From contig CAMXCT020001635.1 of NCBI GenBank assembly GCA_947184155.2, positions 35,607 to 99,606 of the forward strand: a DNA stretch of 64,000 nucleotides, written 5' to 3'. Below are positions 11,642 to 19,206 of this stretch, piece by piece. Made by a program: the position numbers and the translations under genes. The DNA comes from Cladocopium goreaui. Taxonomy: Eukaryota > Sar > Dinophyceae > Suessiales > Symbiodiniaceae. The number at the start of each line of letters is the position of its first letter. Position 1 is the first letter of the stretch. Under the pieces are notes generated by a model, which was not told the origin of the DNA, did not search any database, and was given only the letters and a program-made list of their open reading frames with translations.

Positions 11642-11766
11642 CTATCGACAAAGCAGGACAGCGTGAACACAGCAGCATTCTTAAAGAGAAAGTTGCACGA
11701 TGCGAAAGTGGTTTCCTTTGCTAAAAGTCAGATCAAACCACAGCGTCAAGATTCACCCTTTTTTGG

Positions 11767-12630
11767 ATGTTGAACAACAACATGTGGAATGAATGTGACT
11801 CCAAACAATGGGGTAAAATACAGTGTCACCTATCAGGACGCCAAAGGCGACCCAAAGTTCCAGGGCAGGAAATTACAAGCCTTGCTTTTGTGGAGATGCT
11901 TGCAGGGGCGGCAAGGCTAGCAAAGATAGCACTAGATCAAGGAACGGGCGTTTTGCCGGTTGACAAAATATCGGAAAGGGCCTCACAGACCTTTGTCGCA
12001 AATTATGATGCGACCAACCCTGAAGAATGTCAAGACCTCATGGCTCTTTTAGAGAAGGAGAAAGACAGACTGTTGGCTGTCCACCTTGCGCCAACTTGCT
12101 GCACAGCTTCAAAGGCCTGAAAAAGAAACTTTGGCGATTTAGGCACAAAGGGTTCGCGGTGCCTGGACTTCTTCGGGCAAAAGACAAGCTTGTGGGCTTA
12201 GATAAATGGGCAGGTTTGGATAAAATGCACACGGAAGCCGCCAACATGGTATTTTCAGCAACCGCAACCATCATGAAGTTTCGCATTGCAAACAACATTT
12301 AGTGCTCTTTGGAGAATCCGGAAAAAACACGTTTTCTGGGATCATCCTGCAATTGCAGAAATTTTGCAGGACCATGTTGGCTTCAGCAGTTATTTAATTC
12401 ACCGCATGCACGGGGGTCCATGGAACAAAAAGACAAGATGGTGGGCCTCTCACATGTCTTTTTTCCGCACTGCTTTAAGTGATGGCAGCCACCAACATGC
12501 CACATGGAATCCAACAGTAGTATGGAAACAATTGAGTTTCCCCACAGCAGAAGAAGCAGCACACCCCTGCGGTTGCACATGGAGAGCAACAACCACAAAC
12601 GTTGGATGAACAAGTTCCAACGTACACCAA
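11767..12630 (+). pseudogene. Methyltransferase-like segment and start of the RT polyprotein (decayed)
   Basis: The open piece 11767-12120 contains FVEMLAGAARL, which looks like a SAM-binding motif I, and ends with an LAPTCCTASKA stretch resembling the Pro-Cys loop of C5-methyltransferase-like folds. After stops and frame changes, 12286-12609 gives an NKKTRWWAS stretch and a Cys/His/Trp-rich part ending FPTAEEAAHP. I recall this pairing upstream of RT in dinoflagellate YR elements. Whether it ever methylated anything is unknown. Confidence 0.55.
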
Positions 12631-14003
12631 CATGGCACACTGATGGATCATGGACATGCTGCCTAACGGTAAAAACTACGTCATGGTTTGCGAGTTTCAC
12701 GGTGGAACCGGAACGAAACCAATTTTTTCTGTAGTAGCCGAGAAGGCAGAGTTGTTCATCGACAATTACAATGGGGGAAAGTGCGGGTCGATGAAGGAAG
12801 ACATTTTGCGGGTCGATGAGGGAAGAAATTTTGAGTCAACAACCCCAAAAGAGGTGCAACTTGATGATCAGACGTTGCAAGGGTTTTTTGACCTTGAAGG
12901 AGAAACCTTTTGAAATGAAGTTTGCACTGCAGGTATACTCAGAGAACCATGGGACTTGTTGCTTTGGCCACCAATGCTGGCCATCCCGGGCCCATGTCCT
13001 TGCAATTGAACTCGGAGGTGACGGAGACGCTGCGGATCCATTTTTCGCTGGACCCGCATCTGGGTGTCAACGAGAAGGCCCTGTTTGCAAGTTTTTGGTC
13101 ACAACGTTGCAAGGAGCCCGACAGTGAATAGACAGCCTTGCATGCAAACCTAAAGACACCTTCGCGTTTAGTCCTGCGGGGCAAGCGTCTTTTGCTTTCA
13201 AAAGAGATGCTCGAGGCATATGAATACCCAGACAAAACTCTGGTGGACAACATCACCTATGGGTTCCCTCTTTTCCTGGATGGCTAACAAAGTAGCATGT
13301 CTTTACAGTTGGTTTGAAGCGTCCTTCACAAAGCGCAGAGTCGGCACTCAAAGTGGCAAAGGACGTCAATGGGGGCATTTGCAAACAGGTGTCGTTAAAC
13401 ACCCTGACCCTGACCTGGACAAAGAGGTATGGGAACAGACCCTAGAGGAGTTGAGCAACATATGGACATGTCTGGATGAAGAATATGAGCCTTCGAAACA
13501 CTTGATTACGAGTGATTTGGCCTCTGGTAGGAAGATAAGATGCGATTCATAGATAACTGCACTGGAGGAGGTTTTAACTCCACCTGTGGAGTTTGCGAAA
13601 GCTTCAAGGGTGCATGCCATAGATGAGATGGCCTCATACATAACATGGTGCATGACTACGTTGTCTGGGACCCCCCTAGATGAAGTGGTGGACAAGAAGT
13701 ACGATTTGGAAAGTGCATACAAGCATTGCCGATGCGTGTTTCTTCCGGGATCATGAAGCGGCCAAGGGATCAATCATTGCTGGATCTACCACCAGCGAAA
13801 ATGGCAGTTGGTTAGTTAGAACACTTTCAGTCCATGAGATGAGATGTCAACTGAAAGTCTGGTTTGCAAGAGTTTCTATTGGCAACAATGTTGCTGACAA
13901 ACCCAGCAGGCTTGACGTGACAGAACTGGTCGCTGAAGGCGCTAGTAGAGTCACTATCAATTGGGACAAACTTTTAGAGCAGATTCAGAAAATACAGATC
14001 TGA
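12631..14003 (+). pseudogene. Reverse transcriptase/RNase H region (heavily decayed, internal deletion)
   Basis: Recognisable islands are, first, a conserved pre-RT block around 13162-13270 (GKRLLLSKEML, then DNITYGFP). Second, in a shifted frame at ~13610-13725, an IDEMASYITW stretch leads to RT motif A (YDLESAYK, catalytic Asp at 13703). Third, from ~13750 to 14003 there is the C-terminal RNase H/connection end with FARVSIGNNVADKPSR. The RT palm between motif A and this tail, including the YxDD-type motif C, is absent, so there is an internal deletion near 13725-13750. Confidence 0.75.
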
Positions 14004-14013
14004 TGAGTGGGGG

Positions 14014-14396
14014 TGACGGTTGAGCGGGATCGTACTTTCCCCGCTGCTCTGTTAAGAAAAAAGGTGTGCTCCCAATCTGACATGTTCAGAAAATTTTTCA
14101 TCCGAAGGGATTGACAGTTGACATGTTTTATCAAGTTGTGAGAAAAGATTGTTTCGGATCCGGAGGAGATGCAAAACAATTTTTGGTGAAGGTTTTTCGA
14201 CGGCTGGGTTTTTTGGCAGACAAAGAACGTTCAGCGAAAGAATCACAAGCGATGTTTTCGCGTGTGGTCGTTATGGAGATATATATGTATATACATATAT
14301 AGTTCAACACGACACGTTTACTGTACGATAGCGATAAGGCCACAGGTTAAAGGTGGAAACTTCCAACCCAGCCGGTTTCCTCGAGAAACAAATAAG
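14014..14396 (+). repeat. Split direct repeat B1
   Basis: These 383 bases begin TGACGGTTGAGCGGGATCG and end CTCGAGAAACAAATAAG. They are repeated at 14865-15248 with one base difference in a T run. A2 starts immediately after, giving the B1-A2 junction. Near the end is an AT-rich palindrome (GATATATATGTATATACATAT, about 14279-14299). Confidence 0.95.
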
Positions 14397-14756
14397 GGAG
14401 CAACTCATTTCAAAGAAATGATGATCCCCTTATTTGTAATGATGAGGAAAAATTTTGTAGTGACAAAATTAGGTTGGGCTGTTGTTTCTGTAACCTGTTT
14501 TTCACCTTACGCTAAATCAGTACAAAGAACAAACTTGAAAACCTGAGCATTTTAAACTAAAATGGAAATGCTTCTTTGGTTTCACACAAACAAGAAAGGC
14601 TCTAGGTTTTTTGGTTTTGTGGTTTTGAAGTTGCAAAGACAAACTCTCAAAACAACCTGGCAGGGCAGCATAAATAATTTTATGTGCGCGCACGCCTCAA
14701 ACCAGGGTGGGTGAGGTGGGTTTTTCACTTCACTTTTGAGTGAGTGTGAAATTTTA
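14397..14756 (+). repeat. Split direct repeat A2
   Basis: This is a 360-base copy of A1 that directly abuts B1. Near identity with A1 implies either a recent insertion or gene conversion. The B1-A2 junction is the expected recombination-circle junction of YR elements. Confidence 0.95.
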
Positions 14757-14864
14757 CCCGCCCAACTGTCGTTTTCCCGCCCCAAACTTTTCATTGAAAC
14801 CTTGGATGCTTCGCGCAAGGAAGGTTTCAAAATCATATTTCCAATCGCCTACCCCTCAGCCGTT
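14757..14864 (+). other. Linker between A2 and B2
   Basis: These 108 bases are present only here, between A2 and B2, and are not found after A1 or before B1. They contain an inverted repeat, GAAACCTT...AAGGTTTC type, at about 14796-14829, which could form a hairpin. In a textbook split-repeat element A2 and B2 are contiguous, so this is either an extra terminal segment or an internal part lost from the other copies. Confidence 0.6.
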
Positions 14865-15248
14865 TGACGGTTGAGCGGGATCGTACTTTCCCCGCTGCTC
14901 TGTTAAGAAAAAAGGTGTGCTCCCAATCTGACATGTTCAGAAAATTTTTTCATCCGAAGGGATTGACAGTTGACATGTTTTATCAAGTTGTGAGAAAAGA
15001 TTGTTTCGGATCCGGAGGAGATGCAAAACAATTTTTGGTGAAGGTTTTTCGACGGCTGGGTTTTTTGGCAGACAAAGAACGTTCAGCGAAAGAATCACAA
15101 GCGATGTTTTCGCGTGTGGTCGTTATGGAGATATATATGTATATACATATATAGTTCAACACGACACGTTTACTGTACGATAGCGATAAGGCCACAGGTT
15201 AAAGGTGGAAACTTCCAACCCAGCCGGTTTCCTCGAGAAACAAATAAG
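14865..15248 (+). repeat. Split direct repeat B2 (right end of the retroelement)
   Basis: This second copy of B ends AACAAATAAG at 15248, where host coding sequence resumes with TAGCTGGACATGCC. The left host end (TTTATG at 7353) and this right end share no direct repeat longer than the single G, as expected for YR integration. Confidence 0.95.
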
Positions 15249-15490
15249 TAGCTGGACATGCCTTGCAAGCCAACTTGCGGGAACGAACCTTCCCAGACAG
15301 GAAAGTCCGCAAGAGGGTTCCTCCGGAAGATCTGGATGAACATCAACGGGCGATTCGAGCGCTACATCAGCGAGCTATTGCTCAGCAAGCAGCTAACCCA
15401 GTTTCGTTTGCACTCACCAATGAATGGAACGACACTATCACATCGGACAAGAAGCATCATTTGGAACATTTCATGAGAGGTACGACATGA
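15249..15490 (+). pseudogene. 3' end of the helicase protein, beyond the retroelement
   Basis: Joining host base 7353 to 15249 keeps the frame: the split codon becomes GTA (Val), and about 79 further codons run to a stop at 15488-15490. The sequence is rich in Arg/Gln/Glu and helical, including an AIRALHQRAIAQQAANP stretch, similar in composition to the segment before the insertion. A GTACGA near 15480 could also serve as a splice donor, so the true end is not certain. Confidence 0.7.
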
Positions 15491-15630
15491 TCCCTCCAAC
15501 ACCTATTCTCATCACTTTTTCCCTTTGTCCCTCATACAACATTGGCTTTTGTTTCATCAGCAACGGAAGTGGGAGTTTACTTTAATCACTATTTGGTCTT
15601 TCGTCATTTCTACTTCAGGTTACTGTCCAT

Positions 15631-15830
15631 ACTGGTGTGTCTGTCCAAAGACGTGACAGGTGCATTGGTATGCAGTCGGGGACACAGCTCTTCCTCATTT
15701 ATAATTGTCAGGTTCCTCATGACCCATGCCTGGGAGGCTACTTCCACACTGGTGTGTCTGTCCAAAGACGTGACAGGTGCACTGGTATGCAGTAGGTGAC
15801 ACAGCTCTTCCTCATTCATACTTGTCAAAA
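15631..15830 (+). repeat. 117-bp tandem duplication
   Basis: A block starting ACTGGTGTGTCTGTCC at 15631 recurs at 15748 (offset 117) with about 80 matching bases and few changes. A weaker trace of the ATGCCTGG/TCCACACT spacing continues to about 15895, suggesting a third degenerate copy. Confidence 0.85.
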
Positions 15831-18496
15831 ATGTTCTGCCACATGCCTGGCCCCTACTGATTCAGACCTCCAACAGCTAGTATCCACACTCATGTGTTTT
15901 CATGTGGGAGTGATAGCCTAGGCATAACAAGCCGAGCAGCATGCTTTCCCCTTGCACTAGTGCTTAGAATGTGTTGTCCAGTCGAGAGCTTAGATTATAC
16001 TAAGGCCTCCTCACACCATGAAGCCCACTGCATGAGTGCATGCTCTCGTACCCGGTGCCTGACAATCATAGGTGATGATGTAACTGTTTTCGTTTTCCCC
16101 TGACGTAATACTGACGAGACTACCCCTCTCCCACCCTTCCCACTAGTTAAGGTACGTGAATTCGTCGTTTTACCCATAGTTGTTGCAATTTGCAGAGCTA
16201 CAGTAGGCGTAGTGCCTCGGTTGTTGATTCTGTTTTGTTTTTTTTTGGTCCCTGCCTGCCGTAGCCCTCCCTCCCCCTCGGATGGTCCTCGTTGGCGCCT
16301 TGGTCCAGGTTTTACTGGTCCCTCCCTCTGGGTATCGTTGCTTCCGGCGACGGCCTGGTTGCCGTGCCTCTGCGCGTGGAGTGTTTGTTGCGCACTGTTT
16401 CCCCTCCTCATCATGTCTCATGGCAACAAAGGCCTTGGCCCTGTGTGGGGATCTTTCCCTCTACACCATGCTTCATGTGTTGTTGGGGTGCTGTGTGCTC
16501 CCTCACTGAGGTATTCATCATTGTATGATCCTTGTCCCCTTCCTGGACTCCGCTAAGACACGTTCGTACCCCTTCTAGTGCGTGTGTGTCCTTTCTCTCT
16601 CTGTCCTCTGCTGCCTCCTGGCTCCTCTCCTCTTTTCCTCTGTTGGCTTGTTGTTTTGCATGGGTTGTACTTTGGCCGCTCCCCCCTCTTTGCTTCCCCC
16701 TTGATGGCAGGTTTCGTTTTGTTTGGGCGTGTGTTGTTTTTGCTTCCTCTGTTGCCTGGATACCGAGGTTACAGCTCTGCACAGTCACCCATTTTTTCAC
16801 CATGGTTACATTGATCTTATCCGGTAGTGACTAAGGATTTATCCGAGGTGGGACAGCTTTTGCTCACCGTCCCCCCCCTTTTTGGTTGAGTTGATCCCCT
16901 TTTGAATTCGTTTGTTTGTTTGTTTGTTTGTGTTGAATTTGTCTGGTGGCTTCCTCTTTGGCTGTCTTGGGATGGGCCCTTCTCTCTCTGTGTTTTGTTT
17001 CCTGTGTGTTTTCTTGAGGGGCGGTAGATTCCCGGTAGAGCCATGGACTAGGCTGCACTGCAGTGAGCTCTACTGGCGCTGTCCAGTTGTGCTTCCTGCA
17101 GTTCAGTCTGGAGCGCCCGAGTGCAGCAAAGCCTGCCCACATGGTTCGTTGTGCGGATTTTCTGTATTGCTATGGCCTATGGCCCACTCGATGGGAGAGT
17201 GGCTTTGTCTGGAATATACAGATGCCTTCCTGTGCATCCGGTCCTCTCCGCAGAACTTGCTGGGACGATGACGCCTAGTGACTCCTGTCTGAGTATCTGG
17301 TGCTGGCGCACCGAACCACCTTATCTTTGATCGTTTTGGTGCACAAGTCTTACAGCAATGCGAATGCGACTTTTGTATACCTACCTGCAGTATCATACTG
17401 GAAGTGCTCACGAGCCCATGTTATGGTCGAAACATCATTTGTCTGTCATGGCCGTACTGAGCCGGTCAGGCCTTTAGCCACTTTTTCACCCACGGCCTTA
17501 GGGTCTTGGGCACAAGTCACGTGACGGTTTCTGCAAGTGCTCACACCATGTTGCAGGCTGTCAGTGCTCTCCTCCCCGTTTTGGGGGGGAAATAGATTAC
17601 AGTCCCTTGCGGTGGTGTATACTGACAGGAACAGACTGCCTGGCATACGCTGAACAATACAGGGTGAACAGCAGAGATGCGGAAGTTGATTTATTGACAA
17701 ATCGTCCATACAGGCGGCCTCTGTCGAACCACACATCAGTCTGCCTACAATATTGGACTCCCTTTGCTGTTCTCAGGTAAGACGGTCTGGGCAATCAGGT
17801 ACAACACTTCATGCACCGCCGCAATTAATTAGTTTGCATGTTTTTGAGGATGATACAGTGGCTAAGGTCGCTGTATCCAAGGCAAATCTGAGAGTTTTTT
17901 GTTTTGGTTCTTGTTGGGCCCTGCCCCTTTCTTTGTTGCTTCGCTGTCTTGCTTTGTGGCGAAACGCAAATCTGGCTGGGGGATTTGCGGGTCGTTTTTG
18001 GTTGTGGTTCTTGTTGTTTTTTTGTTTCTCGTGATGATTTGCCGGAGATTTTTGGACCACACGAGTCCTGTACACTACTGCTTTTCACTGCTTACGCAAT
18101 TGTAAGGACCGTGCCTAGTGCGAATCGGCCAAACCAGAGGAAAAAAAAAACTTCATGCATGTCCATTCGACAATATGCAATATATCATATAATATCACTT
18201 AATCGTTATGTCTACAATTTTCTGTGGCATATGTCATTTGTTTGTACATAATACCCGTAAAAGGTCGCTCCTTGAGATGTGCCAACTGCAGGCACCTGGA
18301 CAGCTTTTGTTGTTTTCACTCACTCAGTGCGCTCGGCCGTCATCGATCCGAGCAAGTTCTGCAAGTCCGACACCGAAAGTTGACGAGCTGCCTGAAGGAG
18401 GGATCAAGGGTATAGAGTGCTGGGGATATCTTATCAACATCTCAATATATGGTCAATATTTTTGGCTATATCTCAGAAAGCAAATACATGGTGCCT
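15831..18496. other. Long stretch with no supported gene, pyrimidine-rich on the plus strand
   Basis: About 2.7 kb has no convincing coding sequence. From 16200 to 17050 the plus strand is strongly T/C- and GT-rich, with runs such as (TTTG)n near 16912-16935. From 17890 to 18030 it is T/G-rich. Short open frames overlap on both strands with no domain or splice pattern I trust. A plus-strand fragment around 18270-18420 looks mildly coding but has no support. Confidence 0.5.
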
Positions 18497-18744
18497 TCAA
18501 CGGGCAAGAACAAAACCAGACTGCGCCTTGACCAACTTGGCCTTTCGCTTCTGCGCGGCCTTCATGTGTGCTTTGTTAGCTTTGAAGGCCTGACACACGC
18601 CAAGCAGGGAAAGGTTGCAGACTGGAAGCACCAAACACCCATTCAACCCAAACACGAAGCTACCTCGCGCAGCTCTTGTCGTCGCTGCTTGAGCTCGGCA
18701 AGCTCAGCCTGCAGCACCTGCCCACACTTGCAATCACAGGCCAT
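18497..18744 (-). CDS. Tiny two-exon coiled-coil protein (57 aa), or the start of one
   Basis: On the minus strand an ATG at 18744 opens exon 1 (18744-18664, 27 codons). It has a CDCKCG cysteine cluster and then a heptad-like run (LQAELAELKQRRQELRE). A GT donor follows at once. A 74-base intron (18663-18590) ends in TGTCAG, and exon 2 (18589-18497, 31 codons with stop) is Lys/Ala-rich (AFKANKAHMKAAQKRKAK). Both exons are in phase 0 and uninterrupted, and composition is continuous across the junction. I do not recognise the family. It may be the 5' part of a longer gene or a relic. Confidence 0.55.
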
Positions 18745-18805
18745 CACCGATCAATGATGGATAGCGCCGCTTGGACACAGAATATGCTTAAAGAATCCAA
18801 AAACA

Positions 18806-19206
18806 ATGCACTCGCTGGCTCCCAAAAACTGGTTCCAAAATGACATTGAAATTCAGATACGTCATGTATCTCCCCCCAGTACCCAACTGACCCTCTGCCA
18901 GGTCACTACCAGCGAAGTCGATGATGCCACCAAACTTCTAGAGAAGCACGCCAGAAGCTTGAAGGCATACAAAACATCTCATCCCAGAGGGTCAATGACC
19001 TTGAGGCGGCCATACGCCAACTCTGTCAGATTTGCTGCATATTGGATAGTTGTACAATATCTGCCAGTTACGAAGTAACCCAAGCGCAGAAAGCCATACT
19101 GCAGCTTCATCATACAGCCAGAGGAGCCAGCACGTCATCGAAAGAACTCAATGCGCAAATATCACCACGCACTGATGACGAGCACACAACTACTTGCGAG
19201 CACTAG
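18806..19206 (+). pseudogene. Broken coiled-coil reading frame
   Basis: A frame around 18895-18955 reads as helical (VTTSEVDDATKLLEKHA). At about 18950 the coding-like character switches to another frame, which continues as a coiled coil (RQKLEGIQNISSQRVNDLE) to a stop at 19204-19206. One indel would join them. The segment has no start codon or splice context I can defend. It is best read as a decayed copy of a coiled-coil protein. Confidence 0.4.

Larger units (their letters stand above)
7354..15248 (+). mobile_element. YR (DIRS/Ngaro/VIPER-class) retrotransposon with split direct repeats
   Basis: The order is A1 (7354-7715), protein region (7738-14003), B1 (14014-14396), A2 (14397-14756), a 108-bp linker, and B2 (14865-15248). 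A1 and A2 are identical apart from a two-base T-run difference. B1 and B2 differ by one base in a T run. Split repeats of the form A1-ORFs-B1-A2-B2 mark tyrosine-recombinase retrotransposons. The protein region holds YR, gag with a zinc knuckle, a methyltransferase-like part, and RT/RNase H remnants, in that order. There is no target-site duplication; one G is shared at all three repeat junctions. The gag frame is intact while the YR and RT frames are broken. Confidence 0.93.

Noticed and set aside
14262-14546. 94-codon frame running over the B1-A2 junction
   Set aside because: It lies entirely in the non-coding repeats of the retroelement and is shared piecewise by A1, A2, B1 and B2.
1-15490. 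Helicase and retroelement as one very large transposon
   Set aside because: The retroelement ends are exact, and the host frame rejoins across it, so they are separate units that became nested.
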